Origin: Gnetum montanum
Lineage: Eukaryota > Streptophyta > Gnetopsida > Gnetales > Gnetaceae
DNA: 34,745 nt
Assembly (NCBI GenBank): GCA_015680685.1
Contig: MNCI01004262.1
Coordinates: 64,642-99,386 of the forward strand
Reading direction: 5' to 3'
This document shows, in pieces, positions 24,065 to 34,342 of this stretch. The notes beneath the pieces were generated by a model. It worked only from the letters and a program-made list of their open reading frames with translations. It was not told the DNA's origin and searched no databases. The translations under genes and the position numbers were made by a program. Within the stretch, counting starts at the first letter, position 1. Each line of letters opens with the position of its first letter.

Positions 24065-24347
24065 GCACTAAAATTATTAAATATATAGGGGGTTGTTAAG
24101 GTGAGCTGCAAGCTGAAGAAGAAAAATTAAATCCAAAACCTTAACAGAGCCCAATGTTGCAAGCTGACCCCCAGTCACCTGCAACAAGATAAAAGCTTAT
24201 CGCACCCCCGGGGACGATAGCTGAAGAAGGAGACCAATACAGCTATTTCAAAGAGAAATTATTTAGAAAAAGGTAATATTATTGATAAAGCCTAGTTCTC
24301 GACATTGAAGTTGAACAATACTAGCACTAAAATTATTAAATATATAG
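24065..24347. repeat. 24-bp direct repeats around a 235-bp insert
   Basis: GCACTAAAATTATTAAATAT plus the following ATAG occurs perfectly at 24065-24088 and 24324-24347. The 235 bases between are more GC-rich than the intron around them. On the minus strand the insert has an acceptor-like ttgttgcag followed by an open stretch that starts VTGGQLATLGSV. It may be an inserted, exon-like fragment with a long target-site duplication. The origin was not recognised. Confidence 0.6.
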
Positions 24348-24410
24348 TCCCATTCATATGTTTACATGTTTAAATATTGTTCAAGCGGAGCAAATTTTTA
24401 TTGCTATGCC

Positions 24411-24464
24411 GTAGCAAAATGGTAAAGTGGGTAATCCATAAAACATTGGTTTCAAATTCAATTC
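24411..24464 (+). mobile_element. tRNA-derived SINE-like fragment
   Basis: tagcaaaatggtaaagtggg (24412-24431) resembles an A box, and ggtttcaaattcaattc (24448-24464) resembles a B box at tRNA-like spacing. The rest of the body and its edges are not defined. A similar A/B pair occurs at 27366-27420. Confidence 0.4.
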
Positions 24465-24641
24465 TTTCTATAACCAGATGATAACTAAAAAAATTTTCCT
24501 TGAAATTAAATCAACTTAAAACAAGGTCAAACAAAAATGACTGTGCCTACCCAAAGCAAAAGTGGCTGCCCCTACCCAAGGGCTATTACAACTATATAGG
24601 CATCATTGGAATTAGCACAAACAAGGATGCTAGAGGTTGTA

Positions 24642-24807
24642 GGGACCATCACTTGGAGTGATGGTCAGGTGCTTGTTTGTCAAATCAAAAACCTAGGTTT
24701 GAGCATGGGCGCAGCCACTTGAAGAGGTTAAGCTTTCACTCATCTACCAACCCTCTTGGGACCTTGCTTGGTGGGATGAGCATTGTGACTTTGGGTAATA
24801 ATCCTAG
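24642..24807 (+). mobile_element. 166-bp SINE-like element with 17-bp target duplication
   Basis: GGATGCTAGAGGTTGTA occurs perfectly at 24625-24641 and 24808-24824, directly flanking 166 bases. The insert starts with a perfect hairpin (GACCATCAC / GTGATGGTC, 24644-24666). It has a B-box-like aggtttgagc about 55 bases in, as a tRNA-derived SINE would. There is no poly-A tail; it ends in a T/A-rich gggtaataatccta. Perfect duplications mean a rather young insertion into intron 2. Confidence 0.6.
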
Positions 24808-25344
24808 GGATGCTAGAGGTTGTATAAGGAATTTTCAATGGTTGGGTTTATACAAACTCAAATTCTTAAACTCTCAAATCATACACAACTTCATGTGTGT
24901 GTGAATGATTGACATTGACATCTTGATACTTCAGATCAGGATTATTTATTATCATCATTCTAGCTTTATTCTAACTATATAGACTTTGTGATATGAATTC
25001 TTTTCCATCATTCACTTCTATTAAAAGCTAAGTTAGCATTAATACCTAAAGCTTAAAAACTAAATTAATATTAATACCCAAGTTCTAAAAATCTTTCTTT
25101 ATTTTTACAAATCAAAGTATGTTTTGGCTACTTTTGTTGTTTCTCTCAACATTAATAAAGGGGCTTCTTCCAGGTGCACTTTCTAGTCTTCTCCGACCAA
25201 ACCATATTCTTAAGCATGAGTACTACTTAGACTTCCAGTAATAAAACTGTTATTTTAAAATCAGGATTGTTAATTACAGTGACTCATATAAAACCAACCT
25301 TATAATCCCCATAACTAGTGAGTCTGATAGGTTTTAAATGAGAA

Positions 25345-25424
25345 GCGTGACTCGAACTCCTAAGATAGATTGGAACTAAAACATATGATGCTGAAATAAC
25401 ATAATCAATTACTCTATCCTATAG
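25345..25424 (-). mobile_element. tRNA-derived SINE-like fragment
   Basis: On the minus strand, ggagttcgagtcacgc (25360-25345) is a good polymerase III B box, with a weak A-box-like stretch upstream near 25420. It lies in intron 2. No CCA-ready cloverleaf is evident, so it is taken as a SINE remnant and not a tRNA gene. Confidence 0.4.
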
Positions 25425-26838
25425 AAAATAGGCAATGAAATTTCTTCAGGTTTACTTATTTATTTTATTAATTTTTTCCGAGAACAGAGAAAAATGACCA
25501 ACCTGAGCCAATGCAGAAGGCTGTGAGTAAACGACCCGAGGAAACAATCACATGACGAAGGTTGGCATTGAAGAGAAACAGAGGAATTGCCAGAGGTAGC
25601 AGATACTTATTGACTGTTGTGTATGCAGAAGCATCAGCTGCCAGTAGACCCATATTGCTAAAAGCCAGACCCATCAATGTGCTCACCAGTGCTCTGCTCA
25701 ATGCAGTTCCTCATTTGGTTTTCTCTGACCTGATCACCAAAATCCCTGACCTTATTTAGAATAAAATAATTTTATACTAATTCAATTACTTTTTTTCAAC
25801 CTACCGAATTCTGAAACTGAAATTGAAATTTTATTACATCTACGGACCCTCTGAATCACACAATAGAACATCTTTGGTAATGCTTTCAAATATAAGACAT
25901 TTCATGAGAATTCTAACTCAGATTTTTGGATTTTTACCAGATGCCAAAGGCTCCTGCTACTCCATGTGCCCCCTTGATTGCTTGGCTGTATCAATGGCAA
26001 ACTCAGCTGGGCTTTTGCTGTCAATATTGTTCTATTTCTGCTTTGGAAAGTTACAGGATTTGAATGCCTATGTTGGATTTCGCCGTGTTTATGGTTTGGG
26101 AATCTCCCAACAACCAGTGGCCTGCTATGGGTTTTGGTAGGTTTAAAAGATTTTGCAGGGGTGATTGACACAGCGATCCCTTCACTGTCAATGGCTGTTG
26201 AATTGCAAGGTAAATGATCAAAATTAGGGCGACCAAATCAATCGATCAATGAATAACAGGATTTTGCAGTTTTTTCTACATTTGGGAAAGGGATTGAGAT
26301 TCGAAAAAAGAGAAGGAAGCAGCAGCAGCACCGAGTTCTAGAGAGCATTTCTCATTACAAATTAAATATATTTTTGTCTGATTGAATGAGAACGACCCCA
26401 TCCCATTAAACAATTAACCTGGTTCCGATTGCCGATAGTGGCAGAATACACATGAATTATGAGTCGTGCAGATTTAAAATAAAGTCGCTCTGAAATTTTG
26501 AAAGCGGAGATCTTTGAAAGTTCTGCATACGTGCCATTTCAGGTGGAGACTGTTATTTGTATAGGGTCGCTAGGAAATTTTGAAATCGAATGATTCAGTT
26601 TTCTAGGTGCAGGATTTGCGCCCTATTTATGGATATAGATAAATACTGGTTCATCGAGGTAACGTATTCAAGTAAGGGTTCAAAAATGAGGAACCTTATT
26701 GGTTGTGTATATCTCCATGCTAAAATCTTCCTGAATGAAATTTTAACCGCTTTTAATTACGTGGAAACCAGCAGTGATGCTTTAGGATGCATGCTCACAA
26801 TTGACTTGGATAAATTCATTACTGATAATTTCTAATAA

Positions 26839-26972
26839 GAGGGAGAAACCAAAACATGAATGAAATTGAGGTAACCCATAAAATTCGAAGAAGTTCCTAA
26901 AGTTAGAGGGAGAAATCAAAACATGAATGAAATTGAGATAACCCATAAAATTCCGAAGAAGTTCCAAAAGTT
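26839..26972. repeat. 67-bp tandem repeat, two copies
   Basis: The units start at 26839 and 26906 with gagggagaaa. Both contain acatgaatgaaattgag and taacccataaaattc, with few differences. It lies upstream of the DUF819 gene's first recognised exon. Confidence 0.8.
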
Positions 26973-29177
26973 CCGATGTAGCGAGTTAAATTATGCAAAT
27001 GATTTGTAAGGAGGATATCTTTTTGGAGAATTGAAGTAATAAAGACAACACTTTTTGTTTTTCTTTTAACTCTATTGATAAATACTATGGTAATTTTAGC
27101 ATTATTTTTAACCATCGATTTTGAACATCACTAATTTGTTTGGCAACTTGGTCTTTAATGTTGGACCTTAAGGTGTCATTCTATATTGCTAAAAAATTAT
27201 ATAGGTCAATGCTTATATGTTGCTCTACACAAATCCATTTCAAATAGATTGATTTGTTTATGCTTTCATCATCTTAGCCTTGTAACGAGATGTAAAATAT
27301 AAGTTCTTTTTTGCAATTTGCTATATTAAGAGTTATTTGTGTTTTTTCATATTTATTTTATTTGAGGTGTTAGCCTAGTGGTAGGACTCTTTGGAAGCTC
27401 CAAATTATCGGTTTAATTATAGTTTTAGGGGATGCCTTATTTTGATGAAGAGTACATGAGGGACCATTAATCTATTCAAAAGTGACATATACACATGCAC
27501 TTCCATGAAATAAAACACAAACTTCAAACTTTTAGAAAGTAAACACTAACTCCTAATGACTCTTACCGTTTGAAAACCAAAAAAAATATTACATGACTCC
27601 AAATTAAATATGACATGAACTATAAAATTGAGAGCAAATTTGATGGTCTACATTAATATATTCACTTTAGCTTTTTTTGCATAAGTTAGAGACTTGGATA
27701 CATTCTATGGCTTTTCAATGTTTAAGGCCATTTTTAGCAGTCCAAATTCAATGTATGACATCATCTACAACGTAGTTTTTGGATTTCTATCTCTAGCTTG
27801 CTAGAAGTGACATTTTGCATTATCAATAGTATTGTTTTGGCCCTCTTTCTAGTTTCGACGTTTGACATCAGCTCTAGTGTCGATTCTGTCTTCAACTTTT
27901 GACATGCTATGTTAGAACTACTTTTGACATCTAGTGTCAAATCTTATTTTTTAATAATATTTCAGCTCTTAAACATCCATCATCAATCCTGCGTATCTAA
28001 AAGTTTTTAAAACCTTTTGGAAGATTCTATGGGCCCCAATGCATCATTCCTACATGATCTACAAGGCATTTTCAGCCTATAAATAGAAAGATACCCCTAA
28101 ATGAAAAGGAGTTGGCTTTTCAAACATTGTGATTGACATTTTACCTTATTGAGCATTTACAAAGCTGCTTAGCATTTGTAGTCACCTTTGCTAAGTGTAG
28201 TTAGCATCCTTTGCAATTGGCAATTTAGAAATATCTTTCTAAAGACATTGCCTCTCTACAAAATAACTGCTCCCTTTTTCCTCTCTACCTTCTTTTTTTG
28301 TTAATGCATTGTATCCCCTTTATGTTGTCTTCCTGACATAGAGAAATCACTTGGAATTAGGTCAACACACCAATCAAATCCTTCTCTTTATTTCGTCACC
28401 TGTTGGATTTACTATGATTTCTACTAGATTTGCATTAGGTGCATGAGCTCTTTGTTAGCCATCTTTGATCCCTAGTACATGTCTTGTAACATCCTTTCAT
28501 AAGTTCTTGATCTCATCTTTCTATTGTAATGTGGATTTTTACTTTATGGACTTTTCATCTCTAGTAATATCAACATTTTCCATGGATCTAGTTTTTGCTT
28601 TTTCTATGTTTTTCCCTTCATTTGACACTTTAACAAATTAGACCCATTTCTCTTTGTGTCTTGTTGCCAATTGCTCTTATTTTGTCAACCACACATGTTA
28701 CACTACATTCTATTTTACATAGGTCTGCATATAATCTTTGTGTGTTTGCTACTCTTTGTTCCACATGCTAACTTTTCTTTCCACTTTTAATTTACTAATG
28801 TTTTTGCGAAAATGTTTGGCTCGGATTGTTAGATTTTCTCCTATAATTTGTAAGTTCCCTTTTGATTTGAGGAAAATTATTTGAAAGTTCAGATTTCTTG
28901 GACTTTTTGATGGGTACATGATTGTGTGACTCAGTTTCATGTTAGGCTTGGCTAGATTTTGTTATTACAACAATTCTTACCATAACATCTTTTAGACACT
29001 AAAAGGAGGGTCCATTCATGAAACTAAGTGTTGTTTCTAGGATTCACTCTTTATTTTAGCTTTCTGCAATTCTAATGTTTTCATGTTTTCTTCTAATTTT
29101 TCTAAGTGTTGCTAATGTATCATGTTGATAGACTAATGTCATGTCATTTCTTTGCAACTCTAATGTCGTTAATAGGC
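26973..29177. other. intergenic, repeat-like, no gene seen
   Basis: AT-rich with no supported reading frame. A tRNA-like A/B-box pair occurs at 27366-27420 (ttagcctagtggtagg and cggtttaattat). A promoter-like cluster lies at 27861-28086, after which the sequence looks like an untranslated leader or LTR body. Confidence 0.6.
27861..28086 (+). promoter_or_regulatory. W-box cluster upstream of a TATA box
   Basis: TTTGACAT occurs at 27861, 27898 and 27923; each contains the WRKY-binding core TTGAC. The third is half of a perfect palindrome (TTTGACA-TCTAG-TGTCAAA, 27923-27941). TATAAATAG follows at 28078-28086. No gene starts downstream, so this may be the U3 part of an unrecognised LTR. Confidence 0.4.
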
Positions 29178-30010
29178 TAATGAGCAACAAGTAGTCCCTA
29201 TGCGCAATCATATGAATCACAAGCATGCACTAGTGATCTAGTCGAATTTTGTGGACTTTGCTCCCAAGTGTGCTTATAGACAAAGATGGTGACTTGGGGA
29301 AATGTGATCGTTGTCTTCATAGATTTCACTTGTGTAGCCTCATATGTATAAGCATGAGCTAAGACATATGATATTATATATATTTTATATTTTTATATAT
29401 CTAATCCTAAGCATTAAAAAGACAAGTGGTTAAGAATTAACTAAGGATTTGGGCCTACTTACCATACATATCCTGAACTCATATCAAAGCTACTAGGTTA
29501 CCAAGTATTAATTATTGGATGTACCAAATTGCCACTATTGGCATTACCAAGCATTAAACGGTATGCTCAAAGTAGCCATACTTATGTATTCCTTATTAAG
29601 TGCATTAATAATTACTTAAAGTAGGAATGTAAAGTGCATTAATGATAAAGTGCAAGTAAAAAATATTAAGCTATTCCAAGTGCTGTAAGGAATTTTGAGA
29701 ATGTCATCTTAATAAGATGCTCAAATACATTAATGTGTTCAGGTACAAGATGCTCAAATAAAAATCCATAAAATTTCTTGAGTTTCTACTGTGGGCACTT
29801 AAAAAAATATTCTAACATTGGAGAAAGAAAATTGAAAGAACTTGGCTATATTAATGACATAACATGCCATAAATGTGATGGGTATGTGCATTTATATAGG
29901 CATGACATGACACTGTGTCGACACATCTGCATTGATGCATCTTTCCATGCTTCGATGGGGCTGCGCTGATAGGGCTACATTGATGGGGCTACATCGATGC
30001 ATACCCATCA
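29178..30010 (-). repeat. diverged LTR (copy 2), related to copy 1
   Basis: The plus strand aligns by eye with 3311-4109 in order: tggtcgaatt-like, ctactagg..taccaa, the agtggtcata/agtagccata block, tactgtgggcact versus ttgcgggcact, attctaac and gaaagaaaa..gaact, then the TATA region (about 29890). Its outer end, CCCATCA at 30004-30010, matches the TGATG start of the family. U3 holds its own GATGGGGCTACAT repeats (29954-29998). No intact primer-binding site or minus-strand gag lies to the left, so it is a solo or truncated LTR. The edges are approximate. Confidence 0.65.
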
Positions 30011-30231
30011 ACATAGTAGTGGACTTGATGAATCATAGGCCTTCCTTACTATTTCACTTTCTCCAATGCAACACATCAAAACATTGACGTCCATCATTTC
30101 TCTATGATTTTAATGTTCTCTTTGAAATTGGAGCTTCTCATCTTTTATTTCAAGTGTGAACTTGGTTTTAGAAATAAACTGACACACTACTAATAGCCCT
30201 ATGAAATCACATCATTTCTATAGTTGCTACT

Positions 30232-32640
30232 ATGGCATCATCATTTTCTTCGAGCTTCTTCAAAATCTAGAAATTAATGGAGTTAAGGAGAAATCAAGGG
30301 GTTTCAAGCAAAGTGAGCTTGAAGGATTACAAAATAGCTTGTTCCAAATAGGAATTGGGCTATATTCTTACACCTGATATATTTAAGCTCATGATGGAGT
30401 ATGAGTGTGCTAATGAGCTACCACCTTTTCTTTCTAATCCAAATAATCTAATTGAACTAGATGATGAGGAAGCTAAGAAGATGAATTCATTATGGAGCAA
30501 GAAAAGATTTAGGGACATGTTCACTTATAGATCAAAGAAGCTAGGATGAAGAATATTATTGATTATCCTCTTGGTCCATACATCATTCTCAAATTAAGGA
30601 GAAGAAGTGTTGTTTTTGAGTCAGATATCCATTTAATAGATGAAGACGAAGAGCAACTACCAAGGGAGCTTGGCAAAAAGTAACTTTTACTCTCACTACA
30701 TTCATAATATTAACATTTTAGTTGCTCAAAGCACTACACTAGGCTTTGTTCCACTTACAACTAAATTATTTAGCCTTCTTATGACTACTATCTCACCTTA
30801 CCAACTATTCCTACCTAATAATGTTAGTAATCCATACTTCATTTTCCAATCCTTTGTTCCATCCTTTGGAACTACTCACTCTATCCCTCAACCATAGCAT
30901 ACCATACCTTCATTCCATCCTTTGTCACTTTTTTCTTTTGTTCCATAACCATTTAGCATTCCCCAAGCCACTAGCATGTTCTCCTTTCCTATATGCACAT
31001 CCAACCTAATCTCTTTGGGTATATGTACTCCTATGTCATTTGGTCCCATTCCTTATGTGTTTCCTTTCTTATCATCTTTACCAATTGCTACGATTCTATC
31101 TCTTATTAATTCTCCTAGAACATATCTATAGTTGCTAGCTTTACTTAATGAGATGATGCTTTATCTTCAAAAAAATGAAGACAAAATAGTAAAGGCACTC
31201 AACATGAAAGAAAATTATCCTATTTCTTTAGACAAGGTCTTAAGTGACCATATAATCTCTATAATCTCTTTGCCTATCTTACCTAAGGAAGTTTTGTTGC
31301 CTACTTTTATCAAGTACAATAGTGAAATGGAAGACCTCATGAATCATGTGGTTACATTCAAAAATAAATGCACACTTCTAGCTCCTTACCCACATATTGT
31401 GTTGAGATGTTTTTCAAACTCTCTTTTAGGAAGAGCTTTGAAATGGTATAGGTCATTAGCACATGGATCTATTACCTCTCTAGAGTAATTGCTAGTAGCA
31501 TTTATTGAACACTTCAAGTTCATTATGCCTTAAATCATAAGCATGATATCTTTCATTGGTATTAAACAAGCTCCAAATGAGCCCATTGATAAATTCATTT
31601 CTTGATGGATAGTGAAATCAATGAAACTATCCTATCATTTAGAGAAATATCACTTGCAAGACATCTTTGAAGCAACATTCATTGACTCCAGTTAAAAGAT
31701 GATGGATTATCCTAAGCCTCACTCTTTGAGTAATGCTTTCTTGACCACCAGATGCATTGAAGAAGTAGCTATTCAATGTAATGACCAGGAATTTATGTTA
31801 GTTCATAACAAGGATAACAAGGTTGCTAAATAAGAGAAAATACCACCAACTTATACAGGTGTTTTTTCTTTTTCTAAGGGATAAAACAACATCCCCATTA
31901 ATTGTTTCCTCTTCAAGTTAACAACATAGGTTTTAAAGGAGTAGAGACTAGTACACTAAGATACCTATGGGGTCTCTTTACTTTTGAACAATCTTCTTGG
32001 AGATTGTCACCTTAATAAGAAACAAGTTTCAAATCAAGCAAGGGCATGCCATCATTGGATTTAGTTGATAGTTATGGATCCTTCTCAAAGATAAGAAGGT
32101 AACCTTGAGATGCTTAAGTGGTATAACTACCAAAAGTACTACTATTATTATGAAACTATTGGACATGACATATATAACTATAGGAATCTAAAGGATGACA
32201 TCTAGGATCTCATTGATAAGGACAAGATCGTGGCGGAGAGCTATCCATCCACTATGCATCCAAATAACCAACAACTTGGAGTATTTTAGGATTCCTTGGG
32301 ATTAAAAGGCATAATTTCAGCTTTCAAGCTTGAATTCAAAGCTCATAAGTCTCCATCTAAAGAACCTCACATCATTTGCTGGTCTGATCACAAACAATCT
32401 AAGTAGTCATCACTATAGTGTCAAGAGCCTTACATGATCTGCTGATCTAACTATGCCACTACACAATTCAAATCAAAGCTTTCTTCTCCACCTCCCTATT
32501 ACATTCATGCTACCAACTTTCATTATTCTAATCCTATTCAATCTACACACCCATCCACTTTTCCTTGTACTTCATCTCTAAAACACCTCAACAAAATTTA
32601 TGGGATAGAAAAAAAGCCTAGTGGCCAAAATTTGCATTGT
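30232..32640 (+). pseudogene. gypsy gag remnant
   Basis: A single frame from ATG 30232 carries an N-terminal region (30355-30549), a Retrotrans_gag-like core (about 31300-31560: PTFIKYN, LGRALKWYRSLAHGSI, then EHFK) and a knuckle-like segment with IGHD followed by NLKDDI.DLID (about 32130-32210). In the knuckle the expected cysteines are tyrosines. Many stops interrupt it, yet the frame is unchanged from 30232 to at least 32220. No protease or polymerase follows. It differs clearly from the gag at 3172-1655, so it belongs to another lineage. It has no LTR of its own that I can assign. Confidence 0.7.
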
Positions 32641-34342
32641 AATTTGATATGAATTCAAGAGTAGAAACATTTACCTTATTTTTCCATAAAAAATCCTATC
32701 CTATGACCCTATTTTGGCAATAATTTTAGACTATTTTTAATATGTAAAGTGAAATTTACTATCCACATATTGTGAATTTCATGTATGTTAGTGTGTGAGG
32801 GTCAAAATACTAAATATGTTGCCAATTTGTAGCACAAAATTTTAAAAAGCTTATGGCCCATATGTTGTAATTTGAGCCATGAAAATAGCCCAAATTTGCT
32901 ATCAAAACATTATGGAAAAGCCAAACACTGGTAACCTCTACACCACATGTTTTGTCCATGAAAATGGCCCAAAAACATGATGTAACACTTTAGAAAGCAT
33001 ATGGGAGTGTAACAGATACCAGCACAATAAATTTAAGGCCTATTTAAACCATATTCAACATAGTTTTTAGGAATTGTTGGCAGATTACATTTTTGAGCAA
33101 AAATAGCAAAGCATAGTCATAGTATAGCTTTTTTGCAATCTTTTCAATGCAGATTTTTAGGAACAAAGAGAGTTTGCAGTAGTATTTGTTATGTAGATTG
33201 ATTAGGAGACCAATGCAGATCACATGTAAAACATACCCTATCTCATGCATTGAATTTTAAAAATATTTTCATAGTCTCAAAATTCTTTGAAACCAATGAT
33301 TTATATTTTGTAAACCTCTATTATCATTGTTTTATAACATTTAATATAAAGTTTGCAATTTTTTTTTTATTTTACCATATCATTCTCCTCACTCTCTATT
33401 CTTGTTTCGACATTGTAATTCATGTCTACACAATTTCTCTCAGTTTTATTTTAAATGCTTGGTAATAAAATTTTTAAGTTCTTAAGAGATCAACCAAACC
33501 ATTTAATGTGCATTGGATTCTTTTCAAGGCCTATGGATCTTGGGGTCAAAACTATTTGCATAGACCATTTCAGTTTTCTAGCATCTATTTTTCCCATTGC
33601 TATAGTTTTCTAGCACTAGAAGGAGGATCTCTACCTAACTTCTTAGCCTAAAAACCTATTAGCAAATTGTTCTTTGCCTATTTTTTGCCTTATGACAGTA
33701 GTGTGTTTGACAAACCAAAATTTATTTTGGGTTTTCCTGTAACCCAACATTTGACTTCATAGCTAGTTTTATAGTTATACTTGCAAAAAAAATAATTATT
33801 TTTTTTTCATTTTATTGTTGCAATGCATAATGCTGCTTCTATTCCCTGCATTGTACAATCTGAAAATTATTTTTGCCATTACAGTATCTAAAATATTTCT
33901 TGTAAAGCCTTATATGTCGCAACCTCATACACTATAGTCTCATACATTGTAAGATTTTAGACACTATGAAGTCTTACAAACTACAACCTTCACATGCTAT
34001 AGTTTTACCTGCTATAAGCTTTACATGCTACGACTCTATATGCTATGAGCCTTATACACTTCAAGGTTATAGCTTTCTTAAAATGCTAGAAATCTCAAAA
34101 GCCTTTGTCACACTTGACCAATTAATTGGTCTATTGCATTTTATGCCTTTTATTTTAATTATCCTATCACACAACATCATTTCCATGGCCTTGAACTAGG
34201 AATTCACTCATGTATATGACTTTAAGAACCTAGCTATAGTGGAGTGTAGGTAGTTAGGACTTAACTCATTTTATGTAAACATTGATGGATACTATTACAA
34301 CTTCATATGTACACAAGTTTAAGTAGATTTATGCATCTCATG
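32641..34342. other. repeat-rich, AT-rich spacer, no gene seen
   Basis: A roughly 79-bp diverged duplication contains ccatgaaaat(a/g)gcccaaa at 32877 and 32956. A short-unit array lies near 33991-34056. The hydrophobic frames at 33250-33465 and 33966-34199 are by-products of T-rich sequence. Confidence 0.6.
33991..34056. repeat. degenerate 15-16-bp tandem array
   Basis: Units built on acatgctatag-ttt recur with GCTA at 33996, 34011, 34027 and 34042, i.e. a 15-16-base step. Looser copies extend left to about 33905. Confidence 0.65.

Larger units (their letters stand above)
9755..26217 (-). pseudogene. DUF819 (YjcL-like) plastid membrane protein gene, 6 exons, broken
   Basis: Exons on the minus strand: E1 about 26217-25938, E2 25729-25503, E3 23049-22939, E4 22547-22398, E5 18843-18603, E6 10078-9755 (stop TAA). 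All junctions are GT..AG with compatible phases (2,1,1,1,0). E1 gives a Ser/Arg/His-rich transit-peptide-like start, then GGTW. E2-E6 give hydrophobic multi-pass segments with family blocks such as SRHIGG|AVNYVAVSEAL, ADNLICAIYF, PAGEALALILMQ, SNANVEGPTTACGMATAKGW and PGILAGIFG. The role of the family is unknown; a plastid-envelope location is only inferred. Breaks: a frame change in E1 between GTW and GAFGIW, a TGA at 25713-25711 in E2, and a one-base loss in E5 near 18795. No in-frame ATG was found for E1, so the 5' end is uncertain. Either recently pseudogenised or affected by assembly errors. Confidence 0.85.

Noticed and set aside
25345-25360. Possible tRNA gene from the B box
   Set aside because: No matching acceptor stem or anticodon arm can be drawn; a SINE remnant is more likely.
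33250-33465. 71-codon hydrophobic frame
   Set aside because: Product of T-rich DNA in a repeat spacer; no start context or homologous pattern.
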